Shown in pieces: positions 19,294 to 29,465 of a stretch of 64,000 nt of DNA. The stretch comes from Shewanella benthica KT99 (GTDB lineage: Bacteria > Pseudomonadota > Gammaproteobacteria > Enterobacterales > Shewanellaceae): assembly GCF_000172075.1 (NCBI RefSeq), contig NZ_ABIC01000004.1, positions 62,001 to 126,000 of the forward strand, written 5' to 3'. The stretch's first letter is position 1. Every line of letters begins with the position of its first letter. The notes below the pieces were generated by a model. That model was given only the letters and a program-made list of their open reading frames with translations, did no database searches and was not told the origin of the DNA. A program made the translations under genes and the position numbers.

Positions 19294-19691
19294 CAATGAT
19301 GCTAACTCCGCCTGAACAGAGTCTAGTAGCACTTTAATAAGCTCGTTGTGAAACTCTAGCTCTTTATACATAGTACTCATTCACCAGTTTCAGGCAGGCA
19401 TACTGTTTTTCCCTCGTCATTCCGGCATGCTTGTTTACTGTCTTTTCGGCACTCTTTTAGGCCGGAATCCAGCCTTTATTTTGGGAGCTAGAAGTGGTGC
19501 TCAGAAGTCTGCAAGAGAAGTGGTTGTTATTTAACCTCCTTTGATTTCATTGCTTTGCTGGCTTTATCTCTGCTATTTATTACGAGAGCTCTTTCTAGGA
19601 CTGTTTCTAGAGAGGTCTCCACTGTCAGTACTATTGCCACATGCGTTTAGTTGCTAATATGCTCCGGTATTTTGTATATCTGAGGTTGTAG
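19294..19691. repeat. Intergenic stretch with CCGG palindrome copy
   Basis: A diverged copy of the dispersed palindrome lies at about 19413-19472 (TCGTCATTCCGGCATGC, then an insert, then GGCCGGAATCC). The right part (19510-19690) is unremarkable and should hold the helD promoter. Confidence 0.6.
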
Positions 19692-22600
19692 ATGGAGCTT
19701 AGGCGACATGAGGTTACATTTGGTTTTCTTCAAGGGCTGTTTTTTGGTAAAACGGCCAGCTTGTGTGAGCTAGGCTTAACCATTGACGGGAAATTATTCA
19801 CCTATCCGAGTATTGAACAAGCGGTTGAGGTGAGGGCGGGCTGGTTTACGCAAACTTTGGTATGGGGGGGCAATAAGTTTACCTTTTTCAGGTTTACCCC
19901 CAGTAAACCTTTGTTCAAATTTGCCAAGCACAACAGACTTGCGTTTTGTAAGCCAAGTTTACTGGCAGCTTATGATGACTTGCTCGTCGACATTGCCAAG
20001 TTCGATAAAGAGTTTAGGCTGCACCAACGCTATTTACGTCATTCAGATAGAGCCCGTTTACACCAAGACTATAGTGGAACCTTGGCATCATTTAAGCAAA
20101 CTACGCATTTCAAAAAATTAGGTTTCGATGTCACCAAGCTCAATTGTCGACTGGCTAAGTTTATTAAGCAACCGCAGCAGTTTACGGCTAAATACAATCA
20201 ATGGTGGCAAGATAAGCAGTTAGAGTCTTATCAGACTCTGTTTGATTCGTTAGAGGATAATCCTTTAACACCACTGCAGCGCCAGGCGTGTGTTATCGAT
20301 GAAAACAACACCCTAGTCATTGCCGGTGCGGGTACAGGTAAAACCAGCACCCTGGCGGCCAAAGCCGCGTATCTGGTCAAACAAGGTTTAGCCAAACCTA
20401 ATGAAATTTTGATGTTGGCTTATGGCAAAGATGCCATGGTCGAACTTAAACAGCGGGTTGTCGCTATTCCGGGCCTAAACTCGGTAAAAGTGAGTACCTT
20501 TCATGGCCTAGGTAAAGAGATTATTCAATCTTACTTGGACGAGTCTAGCCAAGTGTCTGTGCTTGCCAGTGATACTAAAAAGTTTACTCAATTTGTCGAT
20601 CAGCAGATCGAGGCCATTGTCGCCGACTCTAAAATGGCCGATCCTGTTGCCGATTATTTTGGTCGTTATCTGTATCCCCAAGTCAATGAATTGGACTTTC
20701 AAACTCAGGGCCAATATCGCTCATACCTTAAAAATAATGAGATAAGAGCGCTTTCGGGTGACTTGGTGAAGAGCTTTCAAGAGCTCACTATCTGTAATTA
20801 CCTATTTACTCACGGCATACAATTTCAGTATGAACCTAAGTATCGTCCTGAAAGTGGGGTTTCAGTGAGTGAACCGGGAAAAAGTGTCTATCAGCCTGAC
20901 TTTTATATTCCGGTACTCGATGCTTATCTGGAGCATTTTGGCATCGATAAACACGGTAATACCCGGCCTGATATCGATAAAATAGCCTATAACCTTAGCC
21001 GTGAATGGAAAATTCAGACTCATAAACACCACAACACCTGTTTATTGCAGACTTTTAGTTGGCAAGCCGACTTGGGCGAGCTGGAGCTGCGTTTAGAAGC
21101 TCTGTTATGTGAGCGATGTGAGCAGATAGGGCTGGCACAAAACCAGCTGTTTAAGCCTATATCACCTGAAGAGGTGTTTGCTCAGTAAAGGCCTTGGGCG
21201 TTTACCGCAATGTCAGTCGGCTTATGTCGAGTTTTCTGTCTCTTTTTAAAGCCTCGAACTTGTCTTTAGCCGATCTTGAGCTGATTAAGGTGACACCAGC
21301 TAGTGATAATAAGGGTGATAAAACAAGCGCCCTTTACAATCAAGTCAGGTGGAAGGCCTTTCTGCACCTGTTTAGATGGGTGATAACCCAGTATGAGGCG
21401 CACCTTAGCTCGCTTAAGACCTTAGATTTTTCAGATATGATCAGTCAAGGCATTGAGATGACACAAGCGAGTGACTTTCATCAGCAGACGCAAGGTAGAT
21501 TTCGTTTTAAATACATCATGGTCGATGAGTTCCAGGATATTTCGGCAGAGCGCGCTAAGCTGGTGACTCAGTTACGGGATTCAAGCCCAGGCTGTGCGCT
21601 ATTTTGTGTCGGCGATGATTGGCAGGCAATTTATCGCTTTACCGGCAGCGACCTTAGGTTAACCACCGAATTTAAGCGGGTATTTGGCGAGACTCGAGTT
21701 GTGACCTTAGACAAGACCTTTAGATTTAACGATAGGATTGAGAAGGTCGCATCAAGCTTTATTCAGGCTAACCCGGCACAGCTTAAGAAAACCCTGACCA
21801 CCCACACTGTGAGTGATAACCCGGAAGTCTGTTTATTGATTAATTCAAAAGAGACCGGGTTAGCGCAAGCTTTCAATAGCATTGTCGAAGCCATTAGCTC
21901 TAATGCAGAAGCTAGCTCTAAGTCAACTGCAGGCTTAGACTCTGACTCTGGTCCAGGAAAAGGGAAAGCTGTTGGATCTACAAGCGTGATGCTGATCGGT
22001 CGTTTTAAATCTTCATTGAAGGATTTAAGCGTCTGGCAGAAACGTTATTCACAGCTGCAGATCTCAGGTTTTTCGGCCCATGGTTCGAAAGGTAAGCAGG
22101 CCGACTTTGTTATCGTGCTCGATGTGAATGATGACAAGTATGGCTTTCCGAGCAAGATAGCTAGCGATCCGATTTTAGAAGCTCTGCTGCCAAAACTTGA
22201 TGATTATGCCTATACCGAAGAGCGCCGCTTGTTCTATGTCGCCTTGTCCCGAGCTAAGCAGACGGTATTTGTTCAAGCGGAGCTGGGTAAAGAGTCTGTT
22301 TTTGTTAAAGAGCTGCTTAAGTTTGCAGCCGATGTTCGCTGTTATCTCAGCGATCTCGCGCCTCTGTATATCGAGTCTTTGTTTTGCCCAGAATGTAAGG
22401 AAGGTAAACTCATTCCCATAGAAGGGCGCTACGGCCTCTATTACACTTGCTCATTAGGCAAACATTATTGCGATACTAAGCTAGACGCGTGCACATCCTG
22501 TAAAAGCGCCCCTATGCTGCGTAATGATACCCACCATGTTTGTGCGTCCGAAAAGTGTGACCACCAGCTACCAGTTTGCCCTGAGTGTATTTCAGGCAAG

Positions 22601-22708
22601 CTTATCAAGCGCATCAACAGTAAAAGCGGTAAAGAGTTTTTAGCTTGTAGCCTGCACCGCATGAAAGATGCAAATAGCTGTCAATATACCAGTAGATTGG
22701 CGGGTTAA
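19692..22708 (+). pseudogene. helD: DNA helicase IV (HelD/UvrD-like) with zinc ribbons, one frameshift
   Basis: Two adjacent frames (19692-21188 and 21185-22708) together encode one HelD-type SF1 helicase. The first half has the HelD N-terminal domain, Walker A (GAGTGKTSTL, about residue 213), motif Ia and an inserted segment with YQPDFYIP and AYLEHFGID that resembles a PD-(D/E)XK nuclease fold. The second half has motif II (VDEFQDIS), motif III (GDDWQAIYRF) and motif VI (YVALSRAKQ), and ends with Cys4 zinc ribbons (LFCPECKEGKL, VCPECISGKL) like those of topoisomerase I. At about 21183-21188 the frame breaks: one missing base restores VFA(Q)VKALGVYR. The motifs show no other decay, so the break is recent or a sequence error. 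In the family, helicase IV unwinds DNA 3'-5' in repair. Confidence 0.85.
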
Positions 22709-22784
22709 ATGAGTTAAAGCAAAGATGACGCTTCGCTGGAAGGGCAATGCCGACACATACTATGTGTGCTGTTAGAGCTAAATC

Positions 22785-22820
22785 TAAAACTGGATCCCGG
22801 AACGAGTCCGGGATGACAAG
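22785..22820. repeat. CCGG palindrome copy (half unit)
   Basis: This half unit, TGGATCCCGGAACGAGTCC followed by GGGATGAC, is a perfect short stem-loop. It is preceded at 22714-22782 by a copy of the GATGACGCTTCGC repeat family. Confidence 0.65.
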
Positions 22821-22834
22821 GAGTCTGGAACTGG

Positions 22835-23008
22835 TAAGGGTAGAGGATATAGAGGGGAGTAACCTGTGCTTGTCCACTCGGGTAGTAATTTTATTATCGA
22901 GTGGCTCTCATTCTCTGTCAGTTTATCCAAGGCAAAGTCTGCCAGCATTGTGACACCGCAGCCGATTCCCCGCAGCACATCTATCAAGTGATGTGAGCCG
23001 CGGGGCAA
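22835..23008 (-). pseudogene. C-terminal scrap of a LysR-type regulator
   Basis: On the minus strand the frame reads GIGCGVTMLADFALDKL and then SIIKLLPEW, with a run toward YPLP. This matches the end of the LysR substrate-binding domain (G-x-G-V/I-x-x-L-P-D-F ... L-x-x-L-L-P-x-W). No HTH or remaining effector domain is present upstream, and the C-terminus runs into repeat sequence. It is a relic, and the call rests on one short motif block. Confidence 0.4.
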
Positions 23009-23073
23009 GTCGAGAACATATTAGCTTTAGGCGCAAAAACCAAATTCAATAAACCCAAAGTTGCTGATTAGCC

Positions 23074-24172
23074 TTATCGTGGTTTGAGGCGATAAATAGC
23101 GCCACTGTCGGTGGCAATGAGTAAATTGCCCTGCTCATCTTCGATAATCTGACGTATACGTTGCTTAAGCTCGGTCAGCAGTCTTTGCTCTGAGCTGGCG
23201 CGCTCGCCATCGAGCACCACACGATTTAAGTGAGTCAGTTTCAATGCGCCACTGAGTAAATCACCACGCCAGGCGCCGAAGGCGCGTCCGGAGTAAAGCA
23301 GTAAACTCGAGGGGGTAAAGACTTTTATTGGCGGTTCCATCCCGGCCTTGAATGTGGCTTCACCGACATTAAATGGCCCCCAATATTCCTTGCCAAATGA
23401 CACCACAGGCCAGCCATAATTTCCACCAGCCTTTATCAGGTTAATTTCATCGCCCCCCCTGGGTCCATGTTCTATCGCCCACAAGCGCTGGTTTTTAGCA
23501 TCAAAAGCCAGTCCTTGGGGATTACGATGGCCATAACTGTAGATTGCGTCCAACGCATTATCATCAGTTACGAAGGGATTATCTTGCGGCACTGTGCCAT
23601 CGAGATTTAGCCGCAAGATGCTGCCGGCGTGGGTGGCCAAATCCTGGCCGTTGGGACGATGACCACGGTCACCGACCGAGAAAAATACATGGCCTTTGTC
23701 ATCGAAGGCAATGCGTGAGCCAAAGTGGCGGTTGGTGGTCGTTGCCGATTGGGTCACGAGCAGATCTTGCCATTGAATTAAGCTCTGACCCCGGAGCTGA
23801 GCACGTGCCAGCGTGGTTCGGCCCTGACCGGCGACAGGTTTTGCATAGGTAAAATATAGCCATTGCTGCTTGCTGTTAGTATTAGAGTCAGTGGGGGCCA
23901 AGCTGGATATCGAACAAGCCGCCTTGACCCTTGGCGTAAACCTGTGGCACGCCCTTAATATTGTGGCGCTGCCCAGTGGTAAGGTCCAACTGTATTAATT
24001 GACCGCCGCGCTCGGTGACCAAGAGTGTATTCGGCCCGATTAAGACCATGCCCCAGGGGATGCCTAGACCTTCTGCGACCGGATCCAGTACATAGTCTGG
24101 GCTGGAACTCGCTTGGCACTCGATGCCAATTAGCGCAGCAATAAAGATTAAAATCATGGATAAATGTTTCAT
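23074..24172 (-). pseudogene. PQQ-dependent sugar dehydrogenase-like (aldose sugar dehydrogenase), one frameshift
   Basis: The N-terminal piece (24172-23888) has a signal peptide (MKHLSMILIFIAALIGIECQA) and the first beta-propeller blade (GLGIPWGMVLI, LVTERGGQL). The second frame (to 23074) continues with QQWLYFTYAKP, FGSRIAFDDKGHVFFSVGDRG, GSILRLNLDGTVP, YSYGHRNPQGLAFD and GPRGGDEINLI, the standard blades of the YliI/Asd family, ending normally. The frames join at a run of five G on the + strand (23893-23897); removing one base gives DIQLGPTDSN, a continuous protein of about 366 residues. Active members are periplasmic soluble PQQ enzymes that oxidise sugars. The one-base change in a homopolymer could be a mutation or a sequence error. 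Confidence 0.85.
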
Positions 24173-24373
24173 CGTCTAGCCTCACGCCGGGTTTTAGAGA
24201 GCTTGCTTATTGCTATCTATAACGCAAGTTTGAGCGAAAAACAAATCGACTAGGGCCAAAACTCTTTGCTAGTAAGTTCTTTCTTTTGGGTAGTTGGACC
24301 GCTGAGGCAGTGGTTATACCAGAGTGATGCTTGTTTGGCGGTATAAGATAAGTTCGATGACGTTTACACCTAT

Positions 24374-24572
24374 CTCGTCATTCCGGCATGCTTGTTGACC
24401 GGAATCTATTTTCTAGAATCGACATCAAAAGCTAAGAATGGATCCCGGAACGAGCAAGCCCGGGTCGATAATTGCTCTCGGTTCTGGCATCCTGCTTCAC
24501 TCTACCTCCTATATCCCTATAGTCGCGCATGATCGACATTTCCGCCATCCTTGGCGGTCAGAGACATATGTC
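24374..24572. repeat. Composite repeat, left copy flanking purA-lysR
   Basis: The order of parts is GTCATTCCGGCATGCTTG stem-loop, CCCGG...AAGCCCGGG stem-loop, GGTCGATAATTGCTCTCGG, CTACCTCCTATATCCC, then TGATCGACATTTCCGCC and a GGCGGTC palindrome. The 26923-27112 copy has the same parts in the same orientation with few differences. The remaining sequence 24173-24373 is unremarkable intergenic DNA. Confidence 0.8.
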
Positions 24573-24602
24573 CATGACGGTCAGATTGATAATTACTGGT
24601 CA

Positions 24603-25859
24603 TTATCTAAGGATCATCTGCCCACGTTCAGGGCCTACTGAGACCATTTTTATTGGTACACCCATCAAGGCTTCGATGCGAAGCACATAGGCTTGTGCGG
24701 CTTGGGGTAGGCTGGCAAATGTGCGGCAAGCTGTGATGTCTTCGCTCCAACCTTGCATCTCCTCATAAATAGGCGTTAGGGCTGCGGTTTGAGGCCAGAT
24801 TGGGTTTTGTGTATGTTCACCGGCGTAGGATACACAGATTTTCAGATCTTTCATGCCAGTTAAGCAGTCAATCTTAGTCAGTGCGATTTCGGTGGCGGCT
24901 TGCAGCTCGACACCATTACGGGTCGCGACGGCATCGAAGTAACCCATGTCACGAGGACGCCCGGTTACTGCGCCATATTCATTGGATGCTTCACGGAAGT
25001 TATCTTGCTCTTCCATTGCGGTCACTAATGTACCTGTACCCACTGATGAGCTGAATGCTTTTGCCACGGCTATGATCCGCTCCGGGCGTAGCGCCGGTAA
25101 ACCACTGCCAATGCCAGCATAGGCCGCCGTTACGTTTGAAGAGGTTGTCCATGGGTATTCGCCATAAATTAAGTCGCGCCCGGCACCGAGTTGTGCTTCA
25201 AACAACAAGTTAGCCTGGTTGCTTTGCATGACTTTTAGCGGCTCAGTCACATTGCAGATAAATTCACGCCAAGGCGCCGTGACTTCTAATAACCATGCGG
25301 TCATCTCTTCGGCGCTTTGACTGAAGTTACAGCTTGGGTAGAGGGCTTTTAATTGTGGCATTTTCCAATCGAGCATAAATTGAATACGCTCAAGCAGCAC
25401 TTCAGGCTGCATTAACCAGCCGACAAGAATGCCTTTCTTCATGACTCGGTCGCCATAGGCGGGGGCTATACCTTGACGAGTTGAGCCGTAGGCTGCATCG
25501 CCCAAACGCTCCTCTTCCAGAGTATCTTCGAGTGCGTGTAGAGGCAGACATAAAGTGGCGCGATCTGAGATGTGTAACTTAACACTCACGCCAGCGGCTT
25601 TCACCTCGGCAATCTCTTCGCTTAATGCCGCAGGGCTGATGACCATGCCTGGGCCGAGTACCGCAATACAGTCTGGATTGAATATGCCACTCGGGAGCTG
25701 ATGTAATTTAAAGGTACCGAAGTCATTGACGACAGTATGACCCGCATTATTACCACCTTGAAAACGAATGCTTGCAGCTGCATCAACGGCAAGAAAATCA
25801 ACGATACGGCCTTTGCCTTCATCGCCCCAATTGGCACCCACAACAACAATAGACGGCAT
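24603..25859 (-). CDS. purA: Adenylosuccinate synthetase, divergent paralogue
   Basis: This 418-residue protein has the GTP/IMP-binding N-terminus VVGANWGDEGKGRIVD with the catalytic Asp and the phosphate loop, GGNNAGHTV with the catalytic His, YGSTRQGIAPAYGDR (the IMP-binding loop) and TALTKID-type GTP specificity residues (ALTKIDCLTG). PurA joins IMP and aspartate to adenylosuccinate in AMP synthesis. It differs from the usual enterobacterial type, beginning MPSIVVVGAN rather than MGNNVVVLG, which suggests a second, acquired copy. It is divergent from a LysR regulator 136 bases away, and both are enclosed by direct composite repeats. Confidence 0.92.
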   Translation of the reverse strand: MPSIVVVGANWGDEGKGRIVDFLAVDAAASIRFQGGNNAGHTVVNDFGTFKLHQLPSGIFNPDCIAVLGPGMVISPAALSEEIAEVKAAGVSVKLHISDRATLCLPLHALEDTLEEERLGDAAYGSTRQGIAPAYGDRVMKKGILVGWLMQPEVLLERIQFMLDWKMPQLKALYPSCNFSQSAEEMTAWLLEVTAPWREFICNVTEPLKVMQSNQANLLFEAQLGAGRDLIYGEYPWTTSSNVTAAYAGIGSGLPALRPERIIAVAKAFSSSVGTGTLVTAMEEQDNFREASNEYGAVTGRPRDMGYFDAVATRNGVELQAATEIALTKIDCLTGMKDLKICVSYAGEHTQNPIWPQTAALTPIYEEMQGWSEDITACRTFASLPQAAQAYVLRIEALMGVPIKMVSVGPERGQMILR

Positions 25860-25994
25860 AACTCACACTCCTGAATAATTAAGAGCCTAGGCTAATCCAA
25901 TGAGTAGCATATGGAAAATTAATAATTATTATCAATTTGATAAGTAACTCATATATCATATAGAGTGAAACGACTTAAATAACCAGGTAAAAGT
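25860..25994. promoter_or_regulatory. Divergent promoter region purA/lysR
   Basis: This 135-base AT-rich spacer contains TAATAATTATTATCAATTT near 25920. Divergent LysR regulators usually bind a T-N11-A site in such a spacer, and several candidates exist, so none can be singled out. Confidence 0.4.
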
Positions 25995-26888
25995 ATGCTT
26001 GATCTCAATTGGCTTAGAACGTTTGTCACCTTAGCGCAGCAGCAACACTTTGGTAAGGCGGCGGCGGTGCTGCACATGACTCAGCCTAATGTAAGCTTAC
26101 ATATCAAACAGTTAGAAAGTGCCACCCGAGTTAAGCTCATCGAGCGCAACCCCTTTCATTTAACCCAAGCCGGGGTTAGATTACTGCATACTAGCCAAAA
26201 AACCTTGATGGAACTGCAGGTCTGTCAGGCGGATCTCAACGCGATCAACGATCTTAGCCAAGGGACGCTCACCATTGCGGCCAGTGACATCATTTCTCGC
26301 TTACTCTTGATCTCGCCATTTCAGTTGTTCAAAGCCAAATTCCCGGGTATCGATTTTTCGCTGTTAAATACCACCTCTTCACAAGCATCAGCACTGGTTA
26401 AAAATGCCCAAGCGGATTTAGGCTTTGTGATCGCTCAAAAAGAGAGTCAGCCTCTGCATTTCACCGAGTTACAACAGATACATTGGTGTGCTCTAGGGGA
26501 TAACCTAGCGCTATGGCAACAGGCGAAACTACAGCCTGAATTGGCTTTAGAGAGTGAGCCCACCTTGATCTTATTGGGTCACGATACCCGTACCCGAGAT
26601 TTACTCGATTCAGCGCTGCCATCGTTAAACTTACCTCAGTATCGAATCATGGAAGTCGGCAGTGTCGATGCCCAAATAGACTGGGCGGAGGCGGGCTTTG
26701 GTGTGGCGATAGTGCCCGAGTTTTCAATTTATACTAAGCGAAATCTAAAGACCAAGGTGACGCGGTTACCCGAGTTTCCCACCACCAGCCTGGGTTATAT
26801 TGTGCGACAAAATCAGATACTCTCGAAAGCCATCAAACAGTTATTAAGATGGGTCGATGAAGAGATCGTTCGATTGCAGAATAGGTAA
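25995..26888 (+). CDS. LysR-family transcriptional regulator
   Basis: This 297-residue regulator has an N-terminal winged HTH (NWLRTFVTLAQQQHFGKAAA then TQPNVSLHIKQLE) and a type 2 periplasmic-binding-like effector domain from about residue 90 that ends with GFGVAIVPEF. Length is standard. Its divergent arrangement with the second purA suggests it controls that gene, perhaps in response to a purine metabolite; this is inference. A copy of the composite repeat begins 35 bases after the stop. Confidence 0.9.
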   Translation: MLDLNWLRTFVTLAQQQHFGKAAAVLHMTQPNVSLHIKQLESATRVKLIERNPFHLTQAGVRLLHTSQKTLMELQVCQADLNAINDLSQGTLTIAASDIISRLLLISPFQLFKAKFPGIDFSLLNTTSSQASALVKNAQADLGFVIAQKESQPLHFTELQQIHWCALGDNLALWQQAKLQPELALESEPTLILLGHDTRTRDLLDSALPSLNLPQYRIMEVGSVDAQIDWAEAGFGVAIVPEFSIYTKRNLKTKVTRLPEFPTTSLGYIVRQNQILSKAIKQLLRWVDEEIVRLQNR

Positions 26889-26922
26889 AGGCTCCGAGTA
26901 TAAAAAGAGGGTCTACAACTAC

Positions 26923-27112
26923 CTCGTCATTCCGGCATGCTTGTTGGCCGGAATCTATTCTTTGACCCAAGAGCACAAGTTGGATCCCGGAACAAGAAAG
27001 CCCGGGTCGATAATTGCTCTCGGTTCTGGCATCCTGCTTCACTCTACCTCCTATATCCCTATAGTCGCGCATGATCGACATTTCCGCCCTCCGTGGCGGT
27101 CAGAAGACATAT
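26923..27112. repeat. Composite repeat, right copy flanking purA-lysR
   Basis: This is the best preserved full-length copy of the composite repeat. It has two CCGG stem-loops, then GGTCGATAATTGCTCTCGG, CTACCTCCTATATCCC, TGATCGACATTTCCGCC and GGCGGTCAGAAGACATATG. It has the same orientation as the copy at 24374-24572. Confidence 0.8.
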
Positions 27113-27213
27113 GCGTAGAGTAAATCCCGTAACAAATTTGGCGTGACAGATACAGAGTAAGAATCATTCCCTACGTGTCTTAAGAAACTAAAATAAGTTG
27201 CATACGCAGAAAC

Positions 27214-27250
27214 AAAAACGCCGCCAGACTCGAGTCTGGCGGCGTTTTTT
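27214..27250 (-). terminator. Intrinsic terminator of ybiT
   Basis: A 13-bp perfect stem (ACGCCGCCAGACT / AGTCTGGCGGCGT) is flanked by A-run and T-run, so it can work in both directions. It lies 21 bases after the ybiT stop. Confidence 0.92.
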
Positions 27251-27270
27251 ATTGCAGCTATTGAGCCGCG

Positions 27271-28881
27271 TTAAGCGACTTTTCTGGCAGCGGCCTCAGC
27301 CTGGCTGGCCAGATACTCATCGAAGGTACCGTGGAAGTTGACTAGCTTCTTGTCTTTCACGTCTATGATGTGTGTGGCCAGTGATGACACAAACTCACGG
27401 TCATGGCTGACGAAGATTAGCGTGCCTTCGAATACTTTAAGCGCATTGTTTAATGCTTCGATAGCTTCCATGTCCATGTGGTTGGTTGGCTCATCCATGA
27501 TTAGCACATTGATGTCTTGCATCATTAGCTTGCCGAACAAGAGGCGGTTCTTCTCTCCACCTGAGCAGTTCTTAGCTTTCTTGTTGGCATCGTCTTCGGT
27601 AAACAATAGACGACCTAACATGCCACGGACCGAAAGGTCGTTGTGCTTAGGCGTGCGCCACTGTGACATCCAGTCAAATAACGACAGTTCATTTTCGAAA
27701 TCAGCCGTGCTGTCTTGTGGGCAGTAACCGATAGCGGCATTTTCTGACCACTTGATCACACCATGATTGTTTTCAATTTCGTTGACTAAGCAGCGAAGTA
27801 GGGTGGTCTTACCCACACCATTCTCGCCGATAACGGCCAATTTCGCGCCCGCTTCGAGGATAAGCTCGCCGCCTTCGAATAAGGTTTCGTCGTCGAAGCC
27901 ATGGCCGAGATCTTCGATAATTAGCGCCTGACGGTGCATCTTCTTGCACTCATCGAAACGCAATGACGGTGTCATACGGCTCGAAGATTTGACTTCGTCT
28001 AAGCTGATTTTATCAAGTTTCTTAGCACGAGAGCTGGCTTGTTTGGCTTTAGATGCGTTGGCACCGAAGCGGTTAACGAAGTCCTGTAGCTCAACCATCT
28101 CGGCGCTCTTCTTAGCGTTACCGGCTAATAGCTGCTCTTGGATAAGGCCAGATGCTTCGAGGAAGTACTCGTAGTTACCTGGGTAGATACGTAGTTCACC
28201 GTAATCGATATCAGCCATATGGGTACAGACAGAGTTAAGGAAGTGTCTGTCGTGAGAGATGATGATCATGGTGCATTTACGTTTATTGAGCTCGCCTGCT
28301 AACCAAGAAATGGTATGAATATCCAAGTTGTTGGTTGGCTCATCGAGTAGCAGGATGTCTGGGTTAGCAAATAAGGCCTGGGCCAGAAGTACGCGTAACT
28401 TCCAACCTGGGGCAACTTGCTGCATTAAACCAAAGTGAAACGATTCTTCGATGCCCGCTTCTAGCAAGATCTCTCCGGCGCGAGACTCGGCGCTATAACC
28501 GTCCATCTCGGCAAACTCACTCTCAAGTTCGGCGACCTTCATGCCGTCATCTTCGCTCATTTCTGGTAGCGAGTAGATGCGGTCACGTTCTTGCTTCACT
28601 TGCCAAAGTTTTGCATCACCCATGATCACGGTATCGACAACACTGTATTGCTCGAAAGCAAACTGATCTTGGCTCAAGGTACCGACTTTAAGGCCCGGTG
28701 AGATAGAGACATTGCCTGAGCTTGGTGCCAAAGTGCCACTGAGGATTTTCATGAATGTGGATTTGCCACAACCGTTAGCGCCAATAAGGCCATAACGGTT
28801 GCCGTTTCCAAATTTCGCTGAAATGTTTTCAAACAAAGGCTCAGCGCCAAACTGCATAGTGATGTTCGCGGTGGATATCAA
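27271..28881 (-). CDS. ybiT: ABC-F ATPase, YbiT type
   Basis: This 536-residue protein has two ATP-binding cassettes without membrane segments. Cassette 1 has Walker [10 protein letters not shown] (about residue 34) and the Walker B/linker [13 protein letters not shown]. Cassette 2 has [25 protein letters not shown] and [12 protein letters not shown]. An ABC-F linker with charged helices joins them (about 240-310). The start [11 protein letters not shown] and overall collinearity match E. coli YbiT closely. ABC-F proteins act on the ribosome; the role of YbiT is in translation and is less defined than that of EttA. It is a monocistronic gene with its own strong terminator. Confidence 0.95.
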   Translation of the reverse strand: MISTANITMQFGAEPLFENISAKFGNGNRYGLIGANGCGKSTFMKILSGTLAPSSGNVSISPGLKVGTLSQDQFAFEQYSVVDTVIMGDAKLWQVKQERDRIYSLPEMSEDDGMKVAELESEFAEMDGYSAESRAGEILLEAGIEESFHFGLMQQVAPGWKLRVLLAQALFANPDILLLDEPTNNLDIHTISWLAGELNKRKCTMIIISHDRHFLNSVCTHMADIDYGELRIYPGNYEYFLEASGLIQEQLLAGNAKKSAEMVELQDFVNRFGANASKAKQASSRAKKLDKISLDEVKSSSRMTPSLRFDECKKMHRQALIIEDLGHGFDDETLFEGGELILEAGAKLAVIGENGVGKTTLLRCLVNEIENNHGVIKWSENAAIGYCPQDSTADFENELSLFDWMSQWRTPKHNDLSVRGMLGRLLFTEDDANKKAKNCSGGEKNRLLFGKLMMQDINVLIMDEPTNHMDMEAIEALNNALKVFEGTLIFVSHDREFVSSLATHIIDVKDKKLVNFHGTFDEYLASQAEAAARKVA

Positions 28882-29465
28882 AGAAATGTTCCTAGGTGTA
28901 CAGGCAGGTTTTGAATTGACTCGCTTTTTAAAACTCAGGCCAAAATAACAACGTGCAATAGTATGAGTAAATTAGGTCGCGGATTATACAGAGTTTGTGT
29001 GGATTGGGCTAGTTAAGTTCGCATTCTGTTGGGAAGAAAGAACGAAAATTGGTTAAAAAGCTAAGACGATACTGCGTTTTAAGAGCAAAGTCGGTGCTTG
29101 GGGCTGAGATGATACTTTGTTGGTAAAGCTAAGACGACGCTAGGCTGGTAGGTCAAAGACGATGCTCACTGCGTGAGTTTTTAGAGCAAAACAACAGCTA
29201 GATCCCGGAACAAGCCCGGGATGACGTATTGGTGACTTGACCTTCATTTACCTATCTTCGGTATTTGGTAACGGGTGGTACATAGAACAAGCTATGACGG
29301 AATCGTCTTAGCTTTTATAGACTGAAAGTCATGGTCTCAGCCTTACTAGGCGTAGCCGTCTTCTTAGCTATTTTGCTTTTCCAACATTAACGGATTAATT
29401 TTAGTTTGAGATTTAATCTAATTAAAGTAACTTGTTCATTAACAAACGATTAAAAATCATAAACT
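28882..29465. repeat. Repeat-rich intergenic stretch
   Basis: Copies of the GACGACGCT/GACGATGCTCAC family lie at about 29130-29180, a CCCGGAACAAGCCCGGG palindrome at about 29196-29215, and an AGGCGTAGCCGTCTTCTTAG segment at about 29350 that recurs after the pseudogene at 29965-30057. No gene is supported. Confidence 0.65.

Noticed and set aside
11850..29225. CRISPR array
   Set aside because: Repeats are palindromic, of mixed length and kilobases apart, with no regular spacers and no cas genes.
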